DNA from: Litoditis marina
Taxonomy: Eukaryota; Nematoda; Chromadorea; Rhabditida; Rhabditidae
Length of the DNA: 64,000 nt
Direction: 5' to 3'
Assembly (NCBI GenBank): GCA_964036275.1
Contig: CAXIWQ010000508.1
Location: forward strand, 186,001-250,000
Of the stretch, positions 1-13,655 are shown piece by piece. Under the pieces are notes generated by a model. That model did not search any database, was not told where the DNA came from, and saw only the letters and a list, made by a program, of their open reading frames with translations. Within the stretch, counting starts at the first letter, position 1, and every line of letters starts with the position of its first letter. Position numbers and translations under genes: made by a program.

Positions 1-480
1 CAATCTATTCTGTGGCGCACAGCCACAAAAACGAATTAACGCGGTTATCGACATTTTGACATGCAGCTACAAAAAAAAATCATACGGCTATCAAGTCTGT
101 TGCTCCCAACTACAAAAACATAGTACGACTTTATATTCTGTGGCGCACAGCCACAAAATACAAATTAACGCGGTTATTGACTCTTTGCCGTGCAGCTACA
201 GGAAAAAGGTTATACGGCTATCAAGTATGTTGCTCCCAGCTACAAAAACCTAATACGACTTTATATTCTGTGGCGCACAGCCACAAAAGACAAATTAACG
301 CGGTTATTGACTCTTTGCCGTGCAGCTACAGGAAAAAGGTTATACGGCTATCAAGTATGTTGCTCCCAGCTAAAAAAACCTAATACGACTATATATTCTG
401 TGGCGCACAGCCACAAAAGACGAATTAACGCGGTTATTGACTCTTTGCCTCGCAGTTACAGAGAACATTTCATACGGCTA
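1..480 (+). repeat. Segment shared with 12303-12785, 18519-19000 and 21501-21980
   Basis: Four monomers starting with the ACAAAAACGAATTAACGCGG unit, followed by two units with the CAGGAAAAAGGTTATACGG variant. Position 1 corresponds to 12303. Differences seen include A at 61 against T at the matching site, and GAATTACCGCGG at about 12726 against GAATTAACGCGG here. The segment is a landmark linking the left edge to three later copies. Confidence 0.8.
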
Positions 481-1499
481 TCAAATCTGTTGCTCCCAGC
501 TACAAAAACCTAATACGACAATCTATTCTGTGGCGCACAGCCACAAAGACGAATTAACGCGGTTATTGACATTTTGACTTGCAGCTACAAAAAAAATCAT
601 ACGGCTATCAAGTCTGTTGCTTCCAACTACAGAAACATAATACGACAATCTATTCTGTGGCGCACAGCCACAAAAGACGAATTAACGCGGTTATTGACTC
701 TTTGCCTCGCAGTTACAGAGAACATTTCACACGGCTATCAAATCTGTTGCTCCAGCTACAAAAACCTAATACGACTATCTATTCTGTGGCGCACAGCCAC
801 AAAATACGAATTAACGCGGTTATCGACTGTTTGCTTTGCAGCTACAGAAAAAAGTTTATACGGCTATCAAGTCTGTTGCTCCCAGCTACAAAAACCTAAT
901 ACGACTTTATATTCTGTGGCGCACAGCCACAAAAGATTTTACGCGGTTATTGACTCTTTGCCGTGCAGCTACAGAAAAAAAGTTTATACGGCTATCAAGT
1001 CTGTTGCTCATGGCTACAAAAACCGTAATACGACTTTATATTCTGTGGCGCACAGCCACAAAAGACAAATTAACGCGGTTATTACCTCTTTGCCTTGCAG
1101 TTACAGAGAACATTTCATACGGCTATCAAATCTGTTGCTCCCAGCTGCAAAAACCTAATACGACAATCTATTCTGTGGCGCACAGCCACAAAATACGAAT
1201 TTACGCGGTTATCGACTCTTTGGCTTGCAGCTACAGAAAAAAGTTTATATGGCTATCAAAGTATGTTGCTCCCAGCTAGAAAAACCCAATACAACTATCT
1301 ATTCTGTGGCACACAGCCACAAAATACGATATAACGCGGTTATCGACTCTTTGCCTTGCAGCTACAGAGAAAAGTTCATACGGCTATCAAGTCTGTTGCT
1401 CCCAGCTACAAAAACCTGATACGACAATCTATTATGTGGCGCACAGCCACAACAGACAAATTAACGCGGTTATTACCTCTTTGCCTTGCAGCTACAGAA

Positions 1500-4250
1500 A
1501 AAAATTCATACGGCTATCAAGTCTGTTGCTTCCAGCTACGAAAACCTAATACGATTTTATATTCTGTGGCGCACACCCACAAAAGACAAATAAACGCGGT
1601 TATTGACTCTTTGCCTCGCAGTTACAGAGAACATTTCATACGGCTATCAAATCTGTTGCTCCCAGCTACAAAAACCTAATACGACTATCTATTCTCGAAT
1701 TAACGCGGTTATCGACTGTTTGCTTTGCAGCTACAGAAAAAAGTTTATACGGCTATCAAGTCTGTTGCTCCCAGCTACAAAAACCTAATACGACTTTATA
1801 TTCTGTGGCGCACAGCCACAAAAGATTTTACGCGGTTATTGACTCTTTGCCGTGCAGCTACAGAAAAAAAGTTTATACGGCTATCAAGTCTGTTGCTCAT
1901 GGCTACAAAAACCTAATACGACTTTATATTCTGTGGCGCACAGCCACAAAAGACAAATTAACGCGGTTATTACCTCTTTGCCTTGCAGTTACAGAGAACA
2001 TTTCATACGGCTATCAAATATGTTGCTCCCAGCTACAAAAACCTAATACGACAATCTATTCTGTGGCGCACAGCCACCAAATACGAATTTACGCGGTTAT
2101 CGACTCTTTGGCTTGCAGCTATAGAAAAAAAGTTTATATGGCTATCAAGTATGTTGCTCCCAGCTAGAAAAACCTAATACGACTTTATATTCTGTGGCGC
2201 ACAGCCACAAAAGACAAATTAACGCGGTTATTGACTCTTTGCCTTGCAGCTACAGGAAAAAGTTCATACGGCTATCAAGTCTGTTGCTCCCAGCTACAAG
2301 AACCTGATACGACTATCTTTTCTGTGGCGCACAACCACGAAATACAAATTAACGCGGTTATCGACTTTTCGGCTTGCAGTTACTGAAAGAAAAATCACAC
2401 GGCTATCAAGTCTGTTGCTCACAACTACAAAAACCTAATACGACTGTACATCCTGTGGCGCACAGCCACAAAAGACAGTTTAACGCGGTTATTGACTCTT
2501 TGCCTTGCAGCTACAGAAAACAAATTATACGGCTATCAAGTCTGTTGCTCCCAGCTACAAAAACCTAATACGACAATCTTTTCTGTGGTGCACAAGCAGA
2601 AAATACGAATTAACGCGGTTATTGACTCTGTGGCTTGCATTTACAGAGAACAGTTCATACGGCTATCACGTCTGCTGCTCCCAGCTACAAAAACCAAATA
2701 CGACTTTATATTCTGTGGCGCACAGCCACAAAAGACAAATTAACGCGGTTATCGACTCTTTGGCTTGCAGTTACAGAGAAAAGTTCATACGGCTATCCAG
2801 TCTGTTTCTCCCAGCTACAAAGACCTAACACGACTATCTATTTTGTGGCGCACAGCCACGAAATACGAATTAACGCGGTTATCGACTCATTGGCTTGCAG
2901 CTACGGAAAAAAGTTTATATGGCTATCAAGTCTGTTGCTCCCAGCTACAAAAACCTAATACGACTTTTTATTATGTGGCGCACAGCCACAAAAGACAGAT
3001 TAACGCGGTTATTGACTCTTTGCCTTGCAGCTACAGAAAACAATTTATACGGCTATCAAGTATGTTGCTCCCAGCTAGAAAAACCCAATACAACTATCTA
3101 TTCTGTGGCACACAGCCACAAAATACGAATTAACGCGGTTATCGACTCTTTGCCTTGCAGCTACAGATAAAAGTTTATACGGCTATCAAGTCTGTTGCTC
3201 ATGGCTACAAAAACCTAATACGACTTTATATTCTGTGGCACACAGCCACAAAATACGATATAACGCGGTTATCGACTCTTTGCCTTGCAGCTACAGAGAA
3301 CAGTTCATACGGCTATCAAATATGTTGCTCCCAGCTACAAAAACCTAATACGACAATCTATTCTGTGGCGCACAGCCACAAAATACGAATAAACGCGGTT
3401 ATCGACTCTTTGCCTTGCAGCTACAGAGAACAGTTCATACGGCTATCAAATCTGTTGCTCCCAGCTACAAAAACCTAATACGACAATCTATTCTGTGGCG
3501 CACAGCCACAAAATACGAATTATCGCGGTTATCGACTTGTTGACTTGCAGTTACTGAGATAAGTTCATACGGCTATCAAGTCTGTTGCTCCCAGCTACAA
3601 AAACCTAATACGACTATACATTCTGTGGCGCACAGCCACAAAAGACGAATTAACGCGGTTATTGACTCTTTGCCTTGCAGCTACAGAAACAAAAATTATG
3701 CGGCTATCAAGTCTGTTGCTCCCAGCTACAAAAACCTAATACGACAATCTATTCTGTGGCGCACAGCCACAAAAGACAATTTAACGCGGTTATCACCTCT
3801 TTGCCTTGCAGCTACAGAAAAAGTTTATACGGCTATCAAGTCTGTTGCTCCCAGCTACAAAAACCTAATACGACAATCTATTCTGTGGCGCACAGCCACA
3901 AAATACGAATTAACGCGGTTATTGACATTTTGACTTGCAGCTACAAAAAAAATCATACGGCTATCAAGTCTGTTGCTCCCAACTACAAAAACATATTAAG
4001 ACTTTATATTCTGTGGCGCACAGCCATAAAATACAAATTAACGCGGTTATTGACTCTTTGCCTTGCAGTTACAGAGAACATTTTATACGGCTATCAAATC
4101 TGTTGCTCCCAGCTACAAAAACCTAATACGACTGTATATTCTGTGGCGCACAGACACAAAAGACAAATTAACGCGGTTATCACCTCTTTGCCTTGCAGCT
4201 ACAGAAAAAAGTTCATACGGCTATCAAGTCTGTTGCTCCCAGCTACAAAA
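1500..4250 (+). repeat. Long-range duplication, copy 1 (partner 7470-10320)
   Basis: About 21 monomers recur in the same order at offset ~5964 bp up to about 2570 and at offset 6094 bp after it. The 130-bp step is one extra monomer in copy 2 near 8520-8650. The block includes the most diverged units of the window (about 2281-2960), with changes such as GTGCACAAGCAG, CTAACACGAC and TTTTGTGGCG that reappear in copy 2. Copy boundaries are approximate. Confidence 0.85.
1660..1790 (+). repeat. Monomer lacking the main dyad (21-bp deletion)
   Basis: Between 1695 and 1696 the sequence passes directly from TATTCT to CGAATTAACGCGG. By comparison with the sister unit at about 4785-4820, 21 bp are missing, covering all but the first base of the TGTGGC/GCCACA dyad plus the following A-rich bases. 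This is the only unit I found with the dyad cleanly removed. Confidence 0.85.
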
Positions 4251-7200
4251 ACCTGATACGACAATCTATTCTGTGGCGCACAGCCACAAAAGACAATTAA
4301 CGCGGTTATTGACTCTTTGCCGTGCAGCTTACAGGAAAAAGGTTATACGGCTATCAAGTATGTTGCTCCCAGCTAAAAAAACCTAATACGACTATATATT
4401 CTGTGGCGCACAGCCACAAAAGACGAATTAACGCGGTTATTGACTCTTTGCCTCGCAGTTACAGAGAACATTTCATACGGCTATCAAATCTGTTGCTCCC
4501 AGCTACAAAAACCTAATACGACAATCTATTCTGTGGCGCACAGCCACAAAGACGAATTAACGCGGTTATTGACATTTTGACTTGCAGCTACAAAAAAAAT
4601 CATACGGCTATCAAGTCTGTTGCTTCCAACTACAGAAACATAATACGACAATCTATTCTGTGGCGCACAGCCACAAAAGACGAATTAACGCGGTTATTGA
4701 CTCTTTGCCTCGCAGTTACAGAGAACATTTCACACGGCTATCAAATCTGTTGCTCCCAGCTACAAAAACCTAATACGACTATCTATTCTGTGGCGCACAG
4801 CCACAAAATACGAATTAACGCGGTTATCGACTGTTTGCTTTGCAGCTACAGAAAAAAGTTTATACGGCTATCAAGTCTGTTGCTCCCAGCTACAAAAACC
4901 TAATACGACTTTATATTCTGTGGCGCACAGCCACAAAAGATTTTACGCGGTTATTGACTCTTTGCCGTGCAGCTACAGAAAAAAAGTTTATACGGCTATC
5001 AAGTCTGTTGCTCATGGCTACAAAAACCTAATACGACTTTATATTCTGTGGCGCACAGCCACAAAAGACAAATTAACGCGGTTATTACCTCTTTGCCTTG
5101 CAGTTACAGAGAACATTTCATACGGCTATCAAATCTGTTGCTCCCAGCTACAAAAACCTAATACGACAATCTATTCTGTGGCGCACAGCCACAAAATACG
5201 AATTTACGCGGTTATCGACTCTTTGGCTTGCAGCTACAGAAAAAAGTTTATATGGCTATCAAGTATGTTGCTCCCAGCTAGAAAAACCCAATACAACTAT
5301 CTATTCTGTGGCACACAGCCACAAAATACGATATAACGCGGTTATCGACACTTTGCCTTGCAGCTACAGAGAAAAGTTCATACGGCTATCAAGTCTGTTG
5401 CTTCCAGCTACGAAAACCTAATACGATTTTATATTCTGTGGCGCACACCCACAAAAGACAAATTAACGCGGTTATTGACTCTTTGCCTCGCAGTTACAGA
5501 GAACATTTTATACGGCTATCAAATCTGTTGCTCCCAGCTACAAAAACCTAATACGACTATCTATTCTGTGGCGCACAGCCACAACATACGAATTAACGCG
5601 GTTATCGACTGTTTGCTTTGCAGCTACAGAAAAAAGTTTATACGGCTATCAAGTCTGTTGCTCCCAGCTACAAAAACCTAATACGACTTTATATTCTGTG
5701 GCGCACAGCCACAAAAGATTTTACGCGGTTATTGACTCTTTGCCGTGCAGCTACAGAAAAAAAGTTTATACGGCTATCAAGTCTGTTGCTCATGGCTACA
5801 AAAACCTAATACGACTTTATATTCTGTGGCGCACAGCCACAAAAGACAAATTAACGCGGTTATTACCTCTTTGCCTTGCAGTTACAGAGAACATTTCATA
5901 CGGCTATCAAATCTGTTGCTCCCAGCTACAAAAACCTAATACGACAATCTATTCTGTGGCGCACAGCCACAAAATACGAATTAACGCGGTTATTGACATT
6001 TTGACTTGCAGCTACAAAAAAAATCATACGGCTATCAAGTCTGTTGCTCCCAACTACAAAAACATATTACGACTTTATATTCTGTGGCGCACAGCCATAA
6101 AATACAAATTAACGCGGTTATTGACTCTTTGCCTTGCAGTTACAGAGAACATTTTATACGGCTATCAAATCTGTTGCTCCCAGCTACAAAAACCTAATAC
6201 GACTGTATATTCTGTGGCGCACAGACACAAAAGACAAATTAACGCGGTTATCACCTCTTTGCCTTGCAGCTACAGAAAAAAGTTCATACGGCTATCAAGT
6301 CTGTTGCTCCCAGCTACAAAAACCTGATACGACAATCTATTCTGTGGCGCACAGCCACAAAAGACAAATTAACGCGGTTATTGACTCTTTGCCGTGCAGC
6401 TACAGGAAAAAGGTTATACGGCTATCAAGTATGTTGCTCCCAGCTAAAAAAAACCTAATACGACTATATATTCTGTGGCGCACAGCCACAAAAGACGAAT
6501 TAACGCGGTTATTCACTCTTTGCCTCGCAGTTACAGAGAACATTTCATACGGCTATCAAATCTGTTGCTCCCAGCTACAAAAACCTAATACGACAATCTA
6601 TTCTGTGGCGCACAGCCACAAAGACGAATTAACGCGGTTATTGACATTTTGACTTGCAGCTACAAAAAAAATCATACGGCTATCAAGTCTGTTGCTTCCA
6701 ACTACAGAAACATAATACGACAATCTATTCTGTGGCGCACAGCCACAAAAGACGAATTAACGCGGTTATTGACTCTTTGCCTCGCAGTTACAGAGAACAT
6801 TTCACACGGCTATCAAATCTGTTGCTCCCAGCTACAAAAACCTAATACGACTATCTATTCTGTGGCGCACAGCCACAAAATACGAATTAACGCGGTTATC
6901 GACTGTTTGCTTTGCAGCTACAGAAAAAAGTTTATACGGCTATCAAGTCTGTTGCTCCCAGCTACAAAAACCTAATACGACTTTATATTCTGTGGCGCAC
7001 AGCCACAAAAGATTTTACGCGGTTATTGACTCTTTGCCGTGCAGCTACAGAAAAAAAGTTTATACGGCTATCAAGTCTGTTGCTCATGGCTACAAAAACC
7101 TAATACGACTTTATATTCTGTGGCGCACAGCCACAAAAGACAAATTAACGCGGTTATTACCTCTTTGCCTTGCAGTTACAGAGAACATTTCATACGGCTA

Positions 7201-7990
7201 TCAAATCTGTTGCTCCCAGCTACAAAAACCTAATACGACAATCTATTCTGTGGCGCACAGCCACAAAATACGAATTTACGCGGTTATCGACTCTTTGGCT
7301 TGCAGCTACAGAAAAAAGTTTATATGGCTATCAAGTATGTTGCTCCCAGCTAGAAAAACCCAATACAACTATCTATTCTGTGGCACACAGCCACAAAATA
7401 CGATATAACGCGGTTATCGACTCTTTGCCTTGCAGCTACAGAGAAAAGTTCATACGGCTATCAAGTCTGTTGCTTCCAGCTACGAAAACCTAATACGATT
7501 TTATATTCTGTGGCGCACACCCACAAAAGACAAATTAACGCGGTTATTGACTCTTTGCCTCGCAGTTACAGAGAACATTTCATACGGCTATCAAATCTGT
7601 TGCTCCCAGCTACAAAAACCTAATACGACTATCTATTCTGTGGCGCACAGCCACAACATACGAATTAACGCGGTTATCGACTGTTTGCTTTGCAGCTACA
7701 GAAAAAAGTTTATACGGCTATCAAGTCTGTTGCTCCCAGCTACAAAAACCTAATACGACTTTATATTCTGTGGCGCACAGCCACAAAAGATTTTACGCGG
7801 TTATTGACTCTTTGCCGTGCAGCTACAGAAAAAAAGTTTATACGGCTATCAAGTCTGTTGCTCATGGCTACAAAAACCTAATACGACTTTATATTCTGTG
7901 GCGCACAGCCACAAAAGACAAATTAACGCGGTTATTACCTCTTTGCCTTGCAGTTACAGAGAACATTTCATACGGCTATCAAATATGTTG
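3850..7990 (+). repeat. 16-monomer tandem duplication (period ~2071 bp)
   Basis: Units at 3926-5920 recur at 5995-7990 in the same order (for example landmarks 4582/6654, 4840/6912, 5098/7170, 5358/7430, 5618/7690). The right edge of copy 1 and the left edge of copy 2 coincide near 5920, as expected for a simple tandem duplication by unequal exchange. Differences include an inserted T at about 4330 in copy 1 and ACACTTTGCC at about 5349 against ACTCTTTGCC in copy 2. A related segment lies at 574-1420 (offset ~4003). Confidence 0.85.
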
Positions 7991-10320
7991 CTCCCAGCTA
8001 TAAAAACCTAATACGACAATCTATTCTGTGGCGCACAGCCGCCAAATACGAATTTACGCGGTTATCGACTCTTTGGCTTGCAGCTATAGAAAAAAGTTTA
8101 TATGGCTATCAAGTATGTTGCTCCCAGCTAGAAAAACCTAATACGACTTTATATTCTGTGGCGCACAGCCACAAAAGACAAATTAACGCGGTTATTGACT
8201 CTTTGCCTTGCAGCTACAGGAAAAAGTTCATACGGCTATCAAGTCTGTTGCTCCCAGCTACAAGAACCTGATACGACTATCTTTTCTGTGGCGCACAACC
8301 ACGAAATACAAATTAACGCGGTTATCGACTTTTCGGCTTGCAGTTACTGAAAGAAAAATCACACGGCTATCAAGTCTGTTGCTCACAACTACAAAAACCT
8401 AATACGACTGTACATCCTGTGGCGCACAGCCACAAAAGACAGTTTAACGCGGTTATTGACTATTTGCCTTGCAGCTACAGAAAACAAATTATACGGCTAT
8501 CAAGTCTGTTGCTACCAGCTACAAAAACTTAATACGACTATCTTTTCTGTGGTGCACAACCACAAAATACGAATTAACGCGGTTATTGACTCTTTGCCTT
8601 GCAGCTACAGGAAAAAGTTTATACGGCTATCAAGTCTGTTGCTCCCAGCTACAAAAACCTAATACGACAATCTTTTCTGTGGTGCACAAGCAGAAAATAC
8701 GAATTAACGCGGTTATTGACTCTGTGGCTTGCATTTACAGAGAACAGTTCATACGGCTATCACGTCTGCTGCTCCCAGCTACAAAAACCAAATACGACTT
8801 TATATTCTGTGGCGCACAGCCACAAAAGACAAATTAACGCGGTTATCGACTCTTTGGCTTGCAGTTACAGAGAAAAGTTCATACGGCTATCCAGTCTGTT
8901 TCTCCCAGCTACAAAGACCTAACACGACTATCTATTTTGTGGCGCACAGCCACGAAATACGAATTAACGCGGTTATCGACTCATTGGCTTGCAGCTACGG
9001 AAAAAAGTTTATATGGCTATCAAGTCTGTTGCTCCCAGCTACAAAAACCTAATACGACTTTTTATTATGTGGCGCACAGCCACAAAAGACAGATTAACGC
9101 GGTTATTGACTCTTTGCCTTGCAGCTACAGAAAACAATTTATACGGCTATCAAGTATGTTGCTCCCAGCTAGAAAAACCCAATACAACTATCTATTCTGT
9201 GGCACACAGCCACAAAATACGAATTAACGCGGTTATCGACTCTTTGCCTTGCAGCTACAGAGAAAAGTTTATACGGCTATCAAGTCTGTTGCTCATGGCT
9301 ACAAAAACCTAATACGACTTTATATTCTGTGGCACACAGCCACAAAATACGATATAACGCGGTTATCGACTCTTTGCCTTGCAGCTACAGAGAACAGTTC
9401 ATACGGCTATCAAATATGTTGCTCCCAGCTACAAAAACCTAATACGACAATCTATTCTGTGGCGCACAGCCACAAAATACGAATAAACGCGGTTATCGAC
9501 TCTTTGCCTTGCAGCTACAGAGAACAGTTCATACGGCTATCAAATCTGTTGCTCCCAGCTACAAAAACCTAATACGACAATCTATTCTGTGGCGCACAGC
9601 CACAAAATACGAATTATCGCGGTTATCGACTTGTTGACTTGCAGTTACTGAGATAAGTTCATACGGCTATCAAGTCTGTTGCTCCCAGCTACAAAAACCT
9701 AATACGACTATATATTCTGTGGCGCACAGCCACAAAAGACGAATTAACGCGGTTATTGACTCTTTGCCTTGCAGCTACAGAAACAAAGTTTATGCGGCTA
9801 TCAAGTCTGTTGCTCCCAGCTACAAAAACCTAATACGACAATCTATTCTGTGGCGCACAGCCACAAAAGACAATTTAACGCGGTTATCACCTCTTTGCCT
9901 TGCAGCTACAGAAAAAGTTTATACGGCTATCAAGTCTGTTGCTCCCAGCTACAAAAACCTAATACGACAATCTATTCTGTGGCGCACAGCCACAAAATAC
10001 GAATTAACGCGGTTATTGACATTTTGACTTGCAGCTACAAAAAAAATCATACGGCTATCAAGTCTGTTGCTCCCAACTACAAAAACATATTACGACTTTA
10101 TATTCTGTGGCGCACAGCCATAAAATACAAATTAACGCGGTTATTGACTCTTTGCCTTGCAGTTACAGAGAACATTTTATACGGATATCAAATCTGTTGC
10201 TCCCAGCTACAAAAACCTAATACGACTGTATATTCTGTGGCGCACAGACACAAAAGACAAATTAACGCGGTTATCACCTCTTTGCCTTGCAGCTACAGAA
10301 AAAAGTTTATACGGCTATCA
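7470..10320 (+). repeat. Long-range duplication, copy 2 (partner 1500-4250)
   Basis: Repeats the monomer order of copy 1 with one additional monomer at about 8520-8650 (GTGCACAACCAC variant). Its left part overlaps the second copy of the 2071-bp tandem pair, so the two duplications are interleaved. Copy 2 lacks the 21-bp deletion found at 1695/1696 in copy 1. Confidence 0.85.
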
Positions 10321-10333
10321 AGTCTGTTGCTCC

Positions 10334-11935
10334 CAGCTACAAAAACCTAATACGACTTTATATTCTGTGGCGCACAGCCACAAAAGATTTTACGCGGTTA
10401 TTGACTCTTTGCCGTGCAGCTACAGAAAAAAAAGTTTATACGGCTATCAAGTATGTTGCTCCCAGCTACAAAAACCTAATACGACTATCTATTCTGTGGC
10501 GCACAGCCACAAAATACGAATTAACGCGGTTATCGACTGTTTGCTTTGCAGCTACAGAAAAAAGTTGATACGGCTATCAAGTATGTTGTTCCCATCTACA
10601 AAAACCTGATACGACAATCTATTCTGTGGCGCACAGCCACAAAATTCAAATTAACGCGGTTATCGACTCTTTGCCTTGCAGCTACAGAGAACAGTTCATA
10701 CGGCTATCAAATATGTTGCTCCCAGCTACAAAAACCTAATACGACAATCTATTCTGTGGCGCACAGCCACAAAATACGAATTAACGCGGTTATCGACTAT
10801 TTGCCTTGCAGCTACAGAGAACAGTTCATACGGCTATCAGGTCTGTTGCTCATGGCTACAAAAACCTAATACGACTTTATATTCTGTGGCGCACAGCCAC
10901 AAAAGACAAATTAACGCGGTTATTGACTCTTTGCCTTGCAGCTACAGAAAAAAGTTTATACGGCTATCAAGTATGTTGCTCCCAGCTAGAAAAACCCAAT
11001 ACAACTATCTATTCTGTGGCACACAGCCACAAAATACGAATTAACGCGGTTATCGACTCTTTGCCTTGCAGCTACAGAAAAAAGTTTATACGGCTATCAA
11101 GTCTGTTGCTCATGGCTACAAAAACCTAATACGACTTTATATTCTGTGGCGCACAGCCACAAAAGATTTTACGCGGTTATTGACTCTTTGCCGTGCAGCT
11201 ACAGAAAAAAAGTTTATACGGCTATCAAGTATGTTGCTCCCAGCTACAAAAACCTAATACGACTATCTATTCTGTGGCGCACAGCCACAAAATACGAATT
11301 AACGCGGTTATCGACTGTTTGCTTTGCAGCTACAGAAAAAAGTTGATACGGCTATCAAGTATGTTGTTCCCAGCTACAAAAACCTGATACGACAATCTAT
11401 TCTGTGGCGCACAGCCACAAAATTCAAATTAACGCGGTTATCGACTCTTTGCCTTGCAGCTACAGAGAACAGTTCATACGGCTATCAAATATGTTGCTCC
11501 CAGCTACAAAAACCTAATACGACAATCTATTCTGTGGCGCACAGCCACAAAATACGAATTAACGCGGTTATCGACTCTTTGCCTTGCAGCTACAGAGAAC
11601 AGTTCATACGGCTATCAGGTCTGTTGCCCATGGCTACAAAAACCTAATACGACTTTATATTCTGTGGCGCACAGCCACAAAAGACAAATTAACGCGGTTA
11701 TTGACTCTTTGCCTTGCAGCTACAGAAAAAAGTTTATACGGCTATCAAGTATGTTGCTCCCAGCTAGAAAAACCCAATACAACTATCTATTCTGTGGCAC
11801 ACAGCCACAAAATACGAATTAACGCGGTTATCGACTCTTTGCCTTGCAGCTACAGAAAAAAGTTTATACGGCTATCGAGTCTGTTGCTCATGGCTACAAA
11901 AACCTAATACGACTTTATATTCTGTGGCGCACAGC
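10334..11935 (+). repeat. 6-monomer tandem duplication (period 778 bp)
   Basis: Landmark units 10546/11324, 10676/11454 and 10806/11584 are offset by exactly 778 bp. Copies are nearly identical; differences include CCCATCTAC at about 10590 against CCCAGCTAC at 11370, and GCCCATGG at about 11626 against GCTCATGG. Both copies begin with the short GATTTTACGCGG unit. Confidence 0.85.
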
Positions 11936-12302
11936 CACAAAAAACAAATTAACGCGGTTATTACCTCTTTGCCTTGCAGCTACAGAAAAAAGTTCATACG
12001 GCTATCAAGTCTGTTGCTCCCAGCTACAAAAACCTAATACGACTTTATATTCTGTGGCGCACAGCCACAAAAGACAAATTAACGCGGTTATTGACTCTTT
12101 GCCGTGCAGCTACAGAAAAAAGTTTATACGGCTATCAAGTATGTTGCTCCCAGCTACAAAAACCTAATACGACTATCTATTCTGTGGCGCACAGCCACAA
12201 AATACGAATTAACGCGGTTATCGACTGTTTGTTTTGCAGCTACAGAAAAAAGTTAATACGGCTATCAAGTCGGTTGCTCCCAGCTACAAAAACCTAATAC
12301 GA

Positions 12303-13655
12303 CAATCTATTCTGTGGCGCACAGCCACAAAAACGAATTAACGCGGTTATCGACATTTTGACTTGCAGCTACAAAAAAAAATCATACGGCTATCAAGTCT
12401 GTTGCTCCCAACTACAAAAACATAGTACGACTTTATATTCTGTGGCGCACAGCCACAAAATACAAATTAACGCGGTTATTGACTCTTTGCCGTGCAGCTA
12501 CAGGAAAAAGGTTATACGGCTATCAAGTATGTTGCTCCCAGCTACAAAAACCTAATACGACTTTATATTCTGTGGCGCACAGCCACAAAAGACAAATTAA
12601 CGCGGTTATTGACTCTTTGCCGTGCAGCTACAGGAAAAAGGTTATACGGCTATCAAGTATGTTGCTCCCAGCTAAAAAAACCTAATACGACTATATATTC
12701 TGTGGCGCACAGCCACAAAAGACGAATTACCGCGGTTATTGACTCTTTGCCTCGCAGTTACAGAGAACATTTCATACGGCTATCAAGTCTGTTGCTCCCA
12801 GCTACAAAAACCTGATACGACAATCTATTCTGTGGCGCACAGCCACAACAGACAAATTAACGCGGTTATTACCTCTTTGCCTTGCAGCTACAGAAAAAAA
12901 TTCATACGGCTATCAAGTCTGTTGCTTCCAACTACAGAAACATAATACGACAATCTATTCTGTGGCGCACAGCCACAAAACACGAAATATCGCGGTTATC
13001 GACTTGTTGGCTTGCAGCTACAGAGAAAAGTTTATACGGCTATCAAGTCTGTTGCTCCCAGCTACAAAAACCTAATACGACAATTTATTCTGTGGCGCAC
13101 AGCCACAAAGACGAATTAACACGGTTATTGACATTTTGACTCGCAGCTACAAAAAAAAATCATACGGCTATCAAGTCTGTTGCTTCCAACTACAGAAACA
13201 TAATACGACAATCTATTCTGTGGCGCACAGCCACAAAAGACGAATTAACGCGGTTATTGACTCTTTGCCTCGCAGTTACAGAGAACATTTCATACGGCTA
13301 TCAAATCTGTTGCTCCCAGCTACAAAAACCTAATACGACTATCTATTCTGTGGCGCACAGCCACAAAATACGAATTAACGCGGTTATCGACTGTTTGCTT
13401 TGCAGCTACAGAAAAAAGTTTATACGGCTATCAAGTCTGTTGCTCCCAGCTACAAAAACCTAATACGACTTTATATTCTGTGGCGCACAGCCACAAAAGA
13501 TTTTACGCGGTTATTGACTCTTTGCCGTGCAGCTACAGAAAAAAAGTTTATACGGCTATCAAGTCTGTTGCTCATGGCTACAAAAACCTAATACGACAAT
13601 CTATTCTGTGGCGCACAGCCACAAAATACAAATTTACGCGGTTATCGACTCTTTG
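12303..13655 (+). repeat. Mosaic segment joining left-edge and 6.6-kb type units
   Basis: No clean higher-order period. It starts as a copy of 1-480, then switches through single units of other types. One is the first CACGAAATATCGCGG unit at about 12975, a variant otherwise seen only beyond 24 kb. From about 13136 it follows the order seen at 6649 onward. It looks like a patchwork of recombination junctions. Confidence 0.7.
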
